This document shows positions 26,316-35,749 of a DNA stretch of 59,684 nt, one piece after another. Below the pieces are notes generated by a model that saw nothing but the letters and a program-made list of their open reading frames with translations, did no database searches and was not told the DNA's origin. The stretch is from Williamwhitmania taraxaci (GTDB taxonomy: Bacteria; Bacteroidota; Bacteroidia; Bacteroidales; Williamwhitmaniaceae). The translations under genes and the position numbers were made by a program. Where the stretch lies: NCBI RefSeq assembly GCF_900096565.1, contig NZ_FMYP01000016.1:1-59684 (forward strand). The letters are read 5' to 3'. Each line of letters starts with the position of its first letter. The stretch's first letter is position 1.

Positions 26316-26414
26316 TTACTTCTTAGCTCTTAGTATCTTTATAAAAAAGAAAACCGTGAGGCTAATGACCACACCCCAAACCAACACTAGGGTTATAATT
26401 GCCGATGTATTCAT
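26316..26414 (-). CDS. MetS family NSS transporter small subunit
   Basis: A 32-residue peptide, MNTSAIITLVLV and so on, with one membrane helix and a basic tail ending in RAKK. This matches the MetS small subunit that accompanies NSS transporters in Bacteroidota and other bacteria. The ATG lies 63 bp after the stop of the transporter gene, on the same strand and before a shared terminator. The frame is below the usual length cut-off, so it is easily missed. Confidence 0.85.
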   Translation of the reverse strand: MNTSAIITLVLVWGVVISLTVFFFIKILRAKK

Positions 26415-26477
26415 TTTTTCTTCTTATTTGTTTGCAGTAAAAATATAAAACTACGTTTATCGATCGGTTCAACCCAA

Positions 26478-28307
26478 TTAAAGAGTATTTTCTCTTACCC
26501 GCTTCCTGTATGCATAGTAGACCATGAAGCAAATCAGTAAAAACAGGGAAGCCAAGAAGATCCGAGCCATATCGCTATAGAATATCTTGTTAGTTACCCC
26601 TCCCTCGAATATAGGTGACCCCACTGAAACGTGTTCTCCCGGCTGAACAACAATCTTGTAGTCATCCTCAACCAAATAGTTGGTAGGTGAGCCAACAGAG
26701 CTCTGAATTTGCAAGAAGTTTCTGCTATTTTCCTTCACCAATCCTACTACCATCCCATCCACTTCGGAGTAAAAGTTGGTGGCAAAATAGGTATTGTTCG
26801 GACCACCTCCCTGATGGCTAATTTGGCCAAGAATACTCTCGCTATGTAGCGACCAACCAGTGACACTTATCTTACTCCAATCGTCGTTTGCTGGTCTAAT
26901 TAAGGATGCAACGAATACAACAATAAGCACAACTGGAGTAATATATTTCAAGGTAAATCTAAAAAATAGTGGGACGCGAATATCGGAGCCGCGAGTAATT
27001 TCGGCCCAGCCCTTATCGAGTTTAAACACCCAAGCAAACATTATCGATTCGAACATGGCGAAAACAAATAGTGCCACCGTTCCGGCCCAGTAGTCATATT
27101 CATCAAATACACCCTGTTGAAAGAAAAGTACTGTAGGCAATCCAATAATTAGGATTATTACTCCAAAACCAATCGCTGCACGTCCTTTGCGCCAGCCAAA
27201 CTCATCTTGAAAAAAGCCAACAACAGGCGTGCCCATAGCCAACGACGAGGTAATTCCCGCAAAGAAGAGCAAACCAAAGAAGGCAACACCAGAGAGTGCA
27301 GCCATCACCGGACCCCATTGAGCAAAAAGAAAGGGCATTGTTCTAAAGCCTAACCCCAATCCCCCCATGTGGGTAAGTTCGATTACCCTATCGATACCAA
27401 AATAGCCAACCGCAATTGGGATAATGATGGAACTACCCAATACAATCTCCACAAATTCATTCATGAATCCAGCCGACATAGCATTGCAAGCTATGTCATC
27501 ATCCTTTTTTACATACGAAGCATAAGCCTGAATACAGCCCATTCCAACCGAAAGGGTAAAGAATATCTGCCCTGCTGCTGCAAGCCACACTTTAGGGTTC
27601 GCAAGCGATGAAAACTCAGGTGTCCAAAGGAAATTCAAACCCTTCAATCCATCAAAAACAGCCCCGTCGTGGCCCGCTTTAAGCGTAATTCCTTTAATGG
27701 CGAGAAAAATTCCGAATACAATAAGCAATGGAACACCAATTTTGGCCGCTTTCTCAATACCCCCACTTAAACCTTTACTTAAAATCCACACATTTAGAGA
27801 GAGACAAAGGAGGAAAAACACAATAGCCTCAAACGGAATTCCGGTGGTGGACGTTGTTACATCGAGATAGCCACTAAAGAAAGAAGCAACCTGATGTTGA
27901 TCCATTCCATTGAATGTTCCCACAACCGAATGGAATACGTAGGACATGGTCCAGCTCTCCATGTAGCAGTAGTAGGAGGCAATGGCAATATTGCTGAAGA
28001 TACCGAAAACCCCTACATACATCCAAATCGCTTTGCGGCCCATCTTACGCATCATTAGAGGTGTGGAATGGTAACCAAAGGAGCCTCCATATCTCCCAGT
28101 AGACCATTCAATAAGAATTAGCGGCAATCCTAGAATCAGCAAACTCACCAGGTAAGGAATAATAAATGCTCCTCCTCCATTCTGAACCGCTTGGACCGGA
28201 AACCGTAGAAAATTTCCGAATCCAACTGCATTACCGGCCATTGCCAGCACTAGTCCCACGCGCGATCCCCATGCATCAGGAACTTTAATCGTTAAGTTTT
28301 TACTCAT
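26478..28307 (-). CDS. Sodium-dependent neurotransmitter-symporter-family transporter
   Basis: A LeuT-type (SLC6) sodium-coupled transporter for amino acids or related amines, in the inner membrane. The 609-aa protein starts with SRVGLVLAMAGNAVGFGNFLRFP, the TM1 sodium/substrate signature, and has GGGAFIIPYLVSLL, FFTLSVGMGCIQAYASY (TM6) and about twelve segments. The last 100 residues contain an extra soluble part (residues about 485-575) before a final membrane segment, longer than classical LeuT. The adjacent MetS peptide supports the assignment. The specificity is not evident. Confidence 0.9.
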   Translation of the reverse strand: MSKNLTIKVPDAWGSRVGLVLAMAGNAVGFGNFLRFPVQAVQNGGGAFIIPYLVSLLILGLPLILIEWSTGRYGGSFGYHSTPLMMRKMGRKAIWMYVGVFGIFSNIAIASYYCYMESWTMSYVFHSVVGTFNGMDQHQVASFFSGYLDVTTSTTGIPFEAIVFFLLCLSLNVWILSKGLSGGIEKAAKIGVPLLIVFGIFLAIKGITLKAGHDGAVFDGLKGLNFLWTPEFSSLANPKVWLAAAGQIFFTLSVGMGCIQAYASYVKKDDDIACNAMSAGFMNEFVEIVLGSSIIIPIAVGYFGIDRVIELTHMGGLGLGFRTMPFLFAQWGPVMAALSGVAFFGLLFFAGITSSLAMGTPVVGFFQDEFGWRKGRAAIGFGVIILIIGLPTVLFFQQGVFDEYDYWAGTVALFVFAMFESIMFAWVFKLDKGWAEITRGSDIRVPLFFRFTLKYITPVVLIVVFVASLIRPANDDWSKISVTGWSLHSESILGQISHQGGGPNNTYFATNFYSEVDGMVVGLVKENSRNFLQIQSSVGSPTNYLVEDDYKIVVQPGEHVSVGSPIFEGGVTNKIFYSDMARIFLASLFLLICFMVYYAYRKRVRENTL

Positions 28308-28703
28308 TTTGGGTTGTTATAGCTTTAGGTTAGGTCATTACAATCTATTACCAATATAGCGCATTCGAGCTATATATTATCGCAATTCTGCCACGTTCCA
28401 ATTACAATCCACAACCCATCAACCTGCGGTAGTCTGCTCTAATTCAGAACAAAATAGCAAAATACTGCAATGCAACGAAATCTATAGTGAAAAAAAAAAT
28501 TGATGGAAGTTATTCCTAGCCAAAAGCGTTGATTTTATCCAACACATTACTACATTTGATACCAAATGGATAGAGGTATTTAGCTTACAAAAACTTCAAA
28601 CATCAATTTTTTTCGACAAAAAAACGTCCAATAAAACAATTCGGCTTAACTTGTGCTTAGCAAACAGCAGCATCGAACCTATCCACTATTAAAAATGTAA
28701 ATT
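28308..28703. other. Divergent intergenic region, no gene seen
   Basis: Nearly 400 bp between the NSS transporter gene and the amidase gene. It is A/T-rich, with many homopolymer runs. No frame, RNA or repeated element was seen; it should contain both promoters. Confidence 0.4.
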
Positions 28704-30386
28704 ATGAAGAAGAAGCGTATTCGTTTGACCATAATTCTTTCCTTTCTGATAGTCTCGCTAGTTTTTAATGCAATACTTCTTATTGCCTATCGCACCAATC
28801 CTATAAAAAGCATAGAGTTGGCATCGCAGCTACTCGATCTATCTTTTACCCGTACCGAAAGGGATTCGATGGTAGAGGGAGTTCTATCGAATAGGGAAAA
28901 GTATAAAGCCATTCATGCCTATCCGTTGAATAATTCCACGGCACCTGCCACCATTTTCGCGCCTGTACCGGCAAACTACCCTACGCCAACTATTCAAGAA
29001 CCGATTAATTTTGGTCTGCCCAAAGTAATACAGGTTCCTCGCAATCGCGAAAGCCTCTGTTTCTTCTCCGTGGCTGAACTATCGTCGCTGATGAAGTCAA
29101 AAAAGATAACATCGGTAGAACTTACGAAGCTCTACCTTGGGAGGATAAAGAAATACGATCAAAAATTGAATACAGTAATCACTTTGCTTGAAGAAACTGC
29201 CCTAGCCCAAGCAAAGCAAGCCGACAAGGAGATTGCCGCAGGGAAATATAGAGGTCCACTTCATGGCATTCCCTACGGAGTGAAAGATCTACTTGCCCTA
29301 AAAACACATCCTACCACGTGGGGGTCGCCCATATACCGTAGCCAAATGATTATGGAAACAGCTTCAGTAATATCCAAACTCGACTCGGCCGGAGCCATTC
29401 TCGTGGCAAAGCTATCGTTAGGCGAATTGGCCATGGACGATGTTTGGTTTGGGGGTAAAACGCGTAATCCATGGAATACAAACGAAGGCTCTAGCGGCTC
29501 CTCGGCAGGCCCAGCATCAGCCACCTCTGCGGGGTTAGTTGCATTCTCCATTGGCTCCGAAACATGGGGATCGATAGTCTCCCCCTCTACCGTATGTGGT
29601 GTTACCGGTCTTCGCCCAACCTTTGGGCGGGTTAGCCGCACCGGAGCCATGGCCCTTTCGTGGACAATGGATAAGATTGGACCTATTTGCCGCACGGCAC
29701 AAGATGCAGCCATTGTATTTGATGCCATCAAAGGCCCTGACGGGAAAGACATCACACTGGAAAACAAACCCTTTAACCTCAACCTAGGTAAAGCAAACAA
29801 GGCGTTGAGAATTGGCTATGTAGCGTCACTCTTTACGGAAAAGAAGGATAGCAATGCCAACGATTTCTTGGCGCTAGAGACCATGAAGCAGATGGGCTAT
29901 GAATTGATTGCGGTAAACCTACCCAATAATATTCCTGTGGATGCCCTCTCCATCATCTTAGAAGCAGAGGCGGCGGCAGCCTTCTCGGATCTTACCCTAA
30001 CCAACCTCGACAACCGTATGGTTCTTCAGACTAAAAACTCTTGGCCCAACATTTTTAGAACCGCTCGATTGATACCCGCCACCGAGTATATTCAGGCAAA
30101 CCGTATCCGCACCCATCTTATTCAGGAGTTCACAAAACTATTCCAACAGGTGGACATCATCGTCTGCCCGAGTTTTGGTGGTAACCAACTACTCGCCACC
30201 AACCTCACTGGCCATCCAGCACTTTGCTTACCCGATGGTTTCGATAAGCGTGGAATGCCAACCAGCATCACCTTTATTGCCGATTGGTATAACGAAGCAA
30301 ACCTACTGGAAATTGGTTGGGCCTTTCAACAGAAGCAAGGCTTTCACCTAAAGCATCCTGAATTATTTATGCCAGGAACGAAATAG
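28704..30386 (+). CDS. Amidase-signature hydrolase with a membrane anchor
   Basis: A Ser-cisSer-Lys amidase acting on small amides, with an N-terminal membrane anchor (residues about 7-29) that puts it on the periplasmic side. Catalytic Lys194 is in GIPYGVKD. The Gly/Ser loop EGSSGSSAGPASATSAGL (261-278) holds the cis-Ser, and the nucleophile Ser290 is in SETWGSIVSPS. In most members this loop reads DTGGSIR, so a Trp replaces the middle Gly here. The 560-aa length with a 110-residue extension before the domain resembles the secreted amidases of Bacteroidota. The substrate is unknown. Confidence 0.85.
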   Translation: MKKKRIRLTIILSFLIVSLVFNAILLIAYRTNPIKSIELASQLLDLSFTRTERDSMVEGVLSNREKYKAIHAYPLNNSTAPATIFAPVPANYPTPTIQEPINFGLPKVIQVPRNRESLCFFSVAELSSLMKSKKITSVELTKLYLGRIKKYDQKLNTVITLLEETALAQAKQADKEIAAGKYRGPLHGIPYGVKDLLALKTHPTTWGSPIYRSQMIMETASVISKLDSAGAILVAKLSLGELAMDDVWFGGKTRNPWNTNEGSSGSSAGPASATSAGLVAFSIGSETWGSIVSPSTVCGVTGLRPTFGRVSRTGAMALSWTMDKIGPICRTAQDAAIVFDAIKGPDGKDITLENKPFNLNLGKANKALRIGYVASLFTEKKDSNANDFLALETMKQMGYELIAVNLPNNIPVDALSIILEAEAAAAFSDLTLTNLDNRMVLQTKNSWPNIFRTARLIPATEYIQANRIRTHLIQEFTKLFQQVDIIVCPSFGGNQLLATNLTGHPALCLPDGFDKRGMPTSITFIADWYNEANLLEIGWAFQQKQGFHLKHPELFMPGTK

Positions 30387-30482
30387 ATATTCCCAACGGA
30401 ATATTGCAACAACGAATCGATGGTAAATTAAGACAGGTCTGGATGTGAAATTCGAATAAGACAAAGCGTTACCAACAAACAA

Positions 30483-30507
30483 GGGCCTACTGCAATGCAG
30501 TAGGCCC
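30483..30507 (-). terminator. Terminator of the M28 peptidase gene
   Basis: An 11-bp perfect stem (GGGCCTACTGC/GCAGTAGGCCC) with a 3-nt loop. On the minus strand it is followed by TTGTTTGTTGG. It lies 25 bp past the peptidase stop codon. Confidence 0.75.
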
Positions 30508-30531
30508 TCCCTAACTCACCCTAACTTTGGC

Positions 30532-31935
30532 CTAACTGCCCAAAGTATCGTATTTATCGATCAGATAAACTAACGCAGCATGCGCGGCACAGCCAAGCTG
30601 AACTTCCCGCATATCAATTTCTTTAAAGGTATCGAAGGCGCTATGATGATAGTAAAAATAGCGGTGCGGACTTGGCAGCACATTCATGGTGGGAACACCC
30701 AATGGCTTTAAAAAGCCAACATCTACACCACCACCGCCATTGCGCAGCTGATAGAGGTCGTAGGGCGCCAAAATGCCCATTAGCTGCCTAAAAGACTCCA
30801 TTTGTGCTGGACTAGCCGACATGCCAAATCCCTTTGGAGCTCCGCCGCCACTATCGGATTCAATACCTACATAAATTTTCTCACCCTTATCTTTAACCGA
30901 TGCGGCATAGGCTTTTGCGCCTACCTGATGCGTCTCCTCATCAAGGAAAAGAACCACCCGAATCGTGCGCTTGGGTTGGATACCGTTCTGCTTAAATAGC
31001 CTTATTACCTCCATGGCGTGCATACAGCCCACACCATCGTCGTGTGCACCTTCCCCGAGATCCCAAGAATCGAGATGGCCTCCAATGGTAATGATCTCTT
31101 CGGGTTTTTCGCCACCCTTTAGTTCGGCAATAACATTGTAGCTCACCACCGCAGGCAACGACTTACAGGTAGTGCGTATAAACACGCGCTGCGTGGGGTC
31201 GCTCTTGAGCCTAGTGCTCAGCAACTCCGCATCGAAAGTGCTAATAGCCACCGACGGGATCATATTCGTAGTATCGGCATAGCGCATTACACCGGTATGT
31301 GGAAAAGTATCTATTCTATTGGTGAGGGAACGAACAAGCGTAGCAATGGCACCATACTTGGCGGCTTCCGAGGCTCCAGCGGTGCGCTGAAAAGCAGCCC
31401 GTCCGTAGCCTTCGCCAGGGTTGAATAGCGCTGGATCCATTGCAAGGTTATAGAAAACTATTTTGCCCTTTACATTTGCTTCGCCCAAGGCTTTTAGCTC
31501 TTCAAAACTCTTTACCTCAACAACCTCTGCAGCTAAGCCTTTAAGACCAGTTCCTACCGAACCCCCTAAAGCCGATGCATGCAGTAGTATTCGTTTACCT
31601 TTTGGTAGTTCAATATATACAACCTCCTTCTCCCCTCGCAACCAAGGCAGTGCCATGGCCGGTTGAAGGTAAACAGTATCGGGATTTAATGCCTTTAGCT
31701 GGTTGAATAGAATCTTTATGCCATTGGCACATCCCTCCGAACCAGCCAATCGATGTGGAGCCTTGCTGGTTAATTCCCGAAGATTGTCGTAACCACCACT
31801 GCTGGTAAGAGCCGATTTATAGAGCGACGCAATAACGATGGAATCATTCTGCAGCGAAATTGCCAGAGAATTTTCCTGTGCGTAACAGGAGCAAAACCCA
31901 AAGGCAATCAAGGTTAAAACAACTAACTTCCTCAT
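30532..31935 (-). CDS. Secreted M28-family zinc peptidase
   Basis: A secreted aminopeptidase-type hydrolase. The 467-aa protein has a signal peptide (MRKLVVLTLIAFGFCSCYAQ), an inserted PA-like region (about 150-260), and the M28 ligand residues: GGHLDSWDLGEGAHDDGVG (His and bridging Asp), FLDEE (catalytic Glu and metal Glu), GIESDSGG (Asp) and FYYHHSAFDT (His). All five positions look present. The Cys in FCSC could be a lipobox. It should release N-terminal residues from peptides in the periplasm or outside. Confidence 0.92.
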   Translation of the reverse strand: MRKLVVLTLIAFGFCSCYAQENSLAISLQNDSIVIASLYKSALTSSGGYDNLRELTSKAPHRLAGSEGCANGIKILFNQLKALNPDTVYLQPAMALPWLRGEKEVVYIELPKGKRILLHASALGGSVGTGLKGLAAEVVEVKSFEELKALGEANVKGKIVFYNLAMDPALFNPGEGYGRAAFQRTAGASEAAKYGAIATLVRSLTNRIDTFPHTGVMRYADTTNMIPSVAISTFDAELLSTRLKSDPTQRVFIRTTCKSLPAVVSYNVIAELKGGEKPEEIITIGGHLDSWDLGEGAHDDGVGCMHAMEVIRLFKQNGIQPKRTIRVVLFLDEETHQVGAKAYAASVKDKGEKIYVGIESDSGGGAPKGFGMSASPAQMESFRQLMGILAPYDLYQLRNGGGGVDVGFLKPLGVPTMNVLPSPHRYFYYHHSAFDTFKEIDMREVQLGCAAHAALVYLIDKYDTLGS

Positions 31936-32230
31936 AGTATCAATTTAAAGACGAGCGTTGGACGAGGGTTGCCACCATAAGTTTAACGGATATGAATGAG
32001 ATTACAAGTAGAATGACGAACGACAAAAAAAGCAAGATGAAGAGTAAAATAAAACCCGCCGAAAGTAAGTGCGCGCTGTATGCATGAGCCCAAATTGCAA
32101 CATCCAAACGTTGTAGGCAAAAAACAATACGATCAATCCCGTGGAGACTAAATAAGCCATAAAGGCTATAATATGTCTAAAAACAGAATCAAATCATAAA
32201 ACAGATTGGATATTATTGGAAAGGAAACAG

Positions 32231-32238
32231 TAGATTTG
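32231..32238 (+). promoter_or_regulatory. -7 box for the DUF6090-like gene
   Basis: TAGATTTG fits TAnnTTTG and lies 66 bp before the ATG of the next plus-strand gene. The -33 box is not clear. Confidence 0.4.
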
Positions 32239-32304
32239 TCTTAGCCTGGCAACGAAATAGCTCATAGCCACACAAAGTCATATCGCATCTACAACAGAAC
32301 AACT

Positions 32305-33024
32305 ATGCAAGAAGAAGAAATAGAGCAATCGAGAACAGTTTCAGGCATTCTGAGAAATGCAAAACGCTCCATCAAGGGGAAAATCCAAACAATTGTCATT
32401 GAAATTATCATCATTGTATTTGGTGTTACCATCTCCATCTGGCTGCAAGGCCGAAGTCAATATAAAAATCAACAACAAGAGGTTAAAGAATTTCTTGCCG
32501 ATATTAAGACAGACATAACAGACAATATAAGAATGATGGCGAAGGCAAATGCTAGCCTATCGCAAGTTATTACCGACTTTAGCTATATAGAAAAACTCAG
32601 TAAAAAGCAGTACGATAGCATAGCGAGAGGCCCTCGGGGCGATACTTTTTTGTCGGAAATGATGTCGGCACACATAATTCTACGAAGAAGTAGCGATGGT
32701 AACTATGAAGGGTTTAAATCGAGCGGAAAGATTGGGTATATTGAAAACAAGAAGTTGAAAAAACTTATACTATCATACTATCAGCAAAAGATCCCATCAC
32801 TTTTGGAAGTCGATAAATACTACAATGCCAGTGTATCCCGAATTACCGATTATTCGATCGAAGAGGCTGATAAACAAGAAAGGGAATTTTTATTTGATCC
32901 GAAGCTTAGAGCAATCCTTTCGGTTACCCTCAATATGGCGCAATCGAGCAAGGCCGCGTATGAGTTAATTACTAAGGAAGCCCAAAAAATTATTGCCGAA
33001 ATTGAGAAGGAAGAGCGGCGGTAA
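32305..33024 (+). CDS. DUF6090-like membrane-anchored protein
   Basis: A 239-aa protein with a hydrophilic start, one membrane segment near 29-48 (IVIEIIIIVFGVTISIWLQ) followed by GRSQ, and a helical soluble part of about 180 residues with heptad-like stretches (ADIKTDITDNIRMMAKANASLS). The helix that opens with EI and ends in IWLQGR resembles the DUF6090 group of Bacteroidota. The family has no known function to me. It stands alone, upstream of a gene-free stretch. Confidence 0.65.
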   Translation: MQEEEIEQSRTVSGILRNAKRSIKGKIQTIVIEIIIIVFGVTISIWLQGRSQYKNQQQEVKEFLADIKTDITDNIRMMAKANASLSQVITDFSYIEKLSKKQYDSIARGPRGDTFLSEMMSAHIILRRSSDGNYEGFKSSGKIGYIENKKLKKLILSYYQQKIPSLLEVDKYYNASVSRITDYSIEEADKQEREFLFDPKLRAILSVTLNMAQSSKAAYELITKEAQKIIAEIEKEERR

Positions 33025-33970
33025 AATTGACTTTGTGGGAATGAATATACAATGCACCCTTTGTGTTCTCCGTGTTGTTTTTTCTCCGTGACCTCTGTGG
33101 TTAAAGATGGTAGGTTGTAATGCAACTGATGTGCTATTTTGCAGTTGACCGACCTAACCCCGTCCCTTCCCAAAGGGAAGGGTGACTTGCTAAAGATGAG
33201 GACAGCCTAACAATCCAGTCACTCCTCCATTGGAGGAGCAAGAGGAGATAGGTAAGTTGTCAACCTTAAAACTACCATGACCAAAACCATCACACCTTGC
33301 AAACCAACCCGGTGCCGTAGGCACCACATTATGGTAGAAACGCAACAATACCCAACAATACCTCGGCGCGCTCCGCATTTGCCAAATGCACATCACAATA
33401 TTGCGCCGTTTGGGCATACACCCATAATAAACGCAACCAGATACAATGTGGCACACCTACGGCGTGCAAACGGTTTACACCCTTTTATACCTACCAACGT
33501 TTACCTCCTCTGGAGGCTTCGATATACAACGGTTAGCTGCACTAAATAATTAACAGGTTGCGGAAATAACCTACCTATTCAATCTTCCTTTTACGGAGCC
33601 GGAGGAGATCGAACTGATAACAAATTGCAAAACGGTGCACTTTTCGAATAGTTTTAGACATTGCATTGCCCCAACAAAAAAAATAACCTATCGCCCTTGC
33701 AGGGCTTTGTGCTGCGGCTATTGCTTACACAGGTTTACGCTTCGCTCCAACCTGTGCTATTACCTTTCGGGACTTCGTCCCTTCTTCTCCCAACTAACCC
33801 TTCGGCCTGTAAGGCCAATATGTAAGAGCACTGGGCGCAGCCCTGTGTAATCCAAATCTAACTATTACTTAGGGCTGTAAGCCCGATATGTGTTTTCTCT
33901 GTTGACAGAAGAGCGCATACTTTTAACTCGAACTGATTTGTAGCTTACCGACCTAACCCCTTCCCTCACC
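33025..33970. repeat. Mosaic of short palindromes and repeat fragments
   Basis: Nearly 950 bp with no gene. It begins with spaced CACGGAG-like units (33061-33103, read on the minus strand). A segment reading GACCTAACCCCGTCCC with GGGAAGGG after it follows (33149-33182). Then come many short palindromes with 3-nt centres: GGTGCCGTAGGCACC, CCTCTGGAGG, GGGACTTCGTCCC, GGCCTGTAAGGCC, GGGCGCAGCCC and GGGCTGTAAGCCC (mainly 33300-33900). A second GACCTAACCCC copy is at 33951-33961 and directly adjoins a coding remnant. It looks like accumulated degraded repeat elements. Confidence 0.75.
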
Positions 33971-34099
33971 GCCACGAAGGATGCCGAAGGCAATATTGAC
34001 CATTATATTGCCAAGCCCACCAAGGAACAGCTGGTAAAACTACTCAAGCAAGGATTATTCAAAGAGGTAGTTACGCTTACAAAGCCACTGAAAAAATAA
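33971..34099 (+). pseudogene. C-terminal remnant, receiver-domain-like
   Basis: An open stretch of 42 codons with no start, ending in TAA at 34097. It contains HYIAKPTKEQLVKLL, which resembles the last strand and helix of a response-regulator receiver domain around the conserved Lys-Pro. It is directly joined to repeat DNA upstream (GACCTAACCCC), so the rest of the gene was probably lost at that junction. Too short to be certain. Confidence 0.45.
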
Positions 34100-34118
34100 A
34101 AGATACTAAACGAAAGGC

Positions 34119-34147
34119 AAAAAAGGCCGTTTGTAATAGAAACGGCC
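34119..34147 (-). terminator. Terminator of the pst-phoU operon
   Basis: On the minus strand the stem GGCCGTTT/AAACGGCC with a 7-nt loop is followed by TTTTTT. It lies 8 bp past the phoU stop codon. Confidence 0.85.
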
Positions 34148-34154
34148 TGATGCA

Positions 34155-34829
34155 TTATTCACTCTTCTTTTTCCCGCTATGCTTTAGAACCTTTGCATCG
34201 AGGTAAAATACAATTGCCTCGGCAATGTTGCTACAGTGATCGCCAATCCGCTCCACTTTCCGGATATTAATAAGCATGTTCAGGGCCTCATCAATCTCTT
34301 CGGGGTTCTTGATAATGTAATCGGCAATAATTTTATTGGCCTTTTTTTGCACCTCATCGATAAAATCATCGTGCGAAAAGATGCTTATCGCCATTCTCGA
34401 GTTTTCGAACTCAAAGGCCTTCTTTGCGTCGGTAAGCATGCCCACGGCATTCTTTATAAGATCGTCAATTTGGCACACCTCCAGCAGCTTTGGGTTAAGA
34501 CTCTCCTTGTTGCATTTCTGCACAAACTTTGCAAGACCACGAGCAAAGTCACCAATCCGTTCCAGATCGGTATTTATCTTCAAGATGGCTAGCGTCAAAC
34601 GCAAATCGGTGGCCACCGGATTATATAGCGCAATGATATTTTCACAATCGCGATCGAGGCGCAGCTCGTAGCTATCAACCATCCGCTCCTTAAAGGCAAT
34701 TTCGGACGCAGCACCCTTGTCGTAGTTCATAATAGCCTCGCGGGAGGTTTCAACCTGCGAAATTACCAACGACCACATTTCGAACAGCTCCTGTTTTAGC
34801 TTAATAAGCTCGGTATCTAGGTGTGTCAT
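34155..34829 (-). CDS. phoU: Phosphate-transport regulator PhoU
   Basis: A 224-aa all-helical cytoplasmic protein that restrains Pst activity and Pho signalling when phosphate is plentiful. It has two PhoU repeats with the metal-site signatures DRDCENIIALYNPVATDLRLTLAILKINTDLERIGDFARG (first) and EEIDEALNMLINIRKVERIGDHCSNIAEAIVFY (second). It is the last gene of the pst operon, 165 bp after pstB, and a terminator follows. Confidence 0.95.
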   Translation of the reverse strand: MTHLDTELIKLKQELFEMWSLVISQVETSREAIMNYDKGAASEIAFKERMVDSYELRLDRDCENIIALYNPVATDLRLTLAILKINTDLERIGDFARGLAKFVQKCNKESLNPKLLEVCQIDDLIKNAVGMLTDAKKAFEFENSRMAISIFSHDDFIDEVQKKANKIIADYIIKNPEEIDEALNMLINIRKVERIGDHCSNIAEAIVFYLDAKVLKHSGKKKSE

Positions 34830-34994
34830 AGTTTTGTCTATTTGATGTTAATTCATTAAAAAACAGATTAGATATATGGCATTAAAAGTAAGGCTATCGG
34901 CCCTTAGGTATTCATGCGATTAGACATTCATTAATCTTGTTAAATAGTATACTAACGAGAAGCCTAAAAATCAAAAACGCACAGTAGCTATTTG

Positions 34995-35747
34995 CTATCC
35001 GAACCTTCCGGTGATATAGTTTTCGGTATGCTTTAATTTTGGTTTCGTAAATATTTCTACGGTTGCGCCATACTCAACCAGCTCGCCCAGGTAAAAGAAG
35101 GCAGTATAATCGCTTACCCTCGATGCCTGCTGCATATTGTGAGTAACAATTACGATGGTATACTGTTTTTTCAGCTCGTGAATGAGATCCTCAATCTTGG
35201 CCGTTGAGAGCGGGTCGAGCGCCGATGCAGGCTCATCCATTAGGATTACCGAAGGCGAAATAGCTAGCGCCCGGGCAATGCAAAGGCGCTGCTGTTGTCC
35301 ACCAGAGAGTTCGAAGGCCGATTTGTTCAGCTTATCGGAGACCTCGTCCCAAAGGGCCGATTGCTTGAGCGATTGAACCACCTTATCCTCAATAAACGAT
35401 TTGTTTCTCTCCCCATTCACCCGAAGTCCGTAGGCCACGTTCTCAAATATGCTCTTGGGGAATGGGTTGGGCTTCTGAAATACCATACCAACCTTAATGC
35501 GGAGATCATCCACGCTTACGTTCTTACCGTAGATATCCTCCCCGTCCACCAAAACTTGGCCTGAGATTTTAACGTTGTCGATAAGGTCGTTCATACGATT
35601 GAAAAGCCTAAGGTAGGTAGACTTACCACAGCCCGACGGGCCGATTAGGGCAGTAACAGTATTCTCCTCCATTTGCATGGAGATGTTTTTTAGCGCATGA
35701 AATTCGCCGTAATTCAAATTGGCATCTATGGTTTCTATCTTTGCCAT
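34995..35747 (-). CDS. pstB: Phosphate ABC transporter ATP-binding protein PstB
   Basis: The ATPase of the high-affinity phosphate uptake complex. The 250-aa protein has Walker [10 protein letters not shown], the Q-loop [13 protein letters not shown], the signature LSGGQQQR, Walker [14 protein letters not shown] and the H-loop THNMQ, all typical of PstB. It lies 2 bp after pstA in an operon. Confidence 0.97.
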   Translation of the reverse strand: MAKIETIDANLNYGEFHALKNISMQMEENTVTALIGPSGCGKSTYLRLFNRMNDLIDNVKISGQVLVDGEDIYGKNVSVDDLRIKVGMVFQKPNPFPKSIFENVAYGLRVNGERNKSFIEDKVVQSLKQSALWDEVSDKLNKSAFELSGGQQQRLCIARALAISPSVILMDEPASALDPLSTAKIEDLIHELKKQYTIVIVTHNMQQASRVSDYTAFFYLGELVEYGATVEIFTKPKLKHTENYITGRFG

Positions 35748-35749
35748 GT

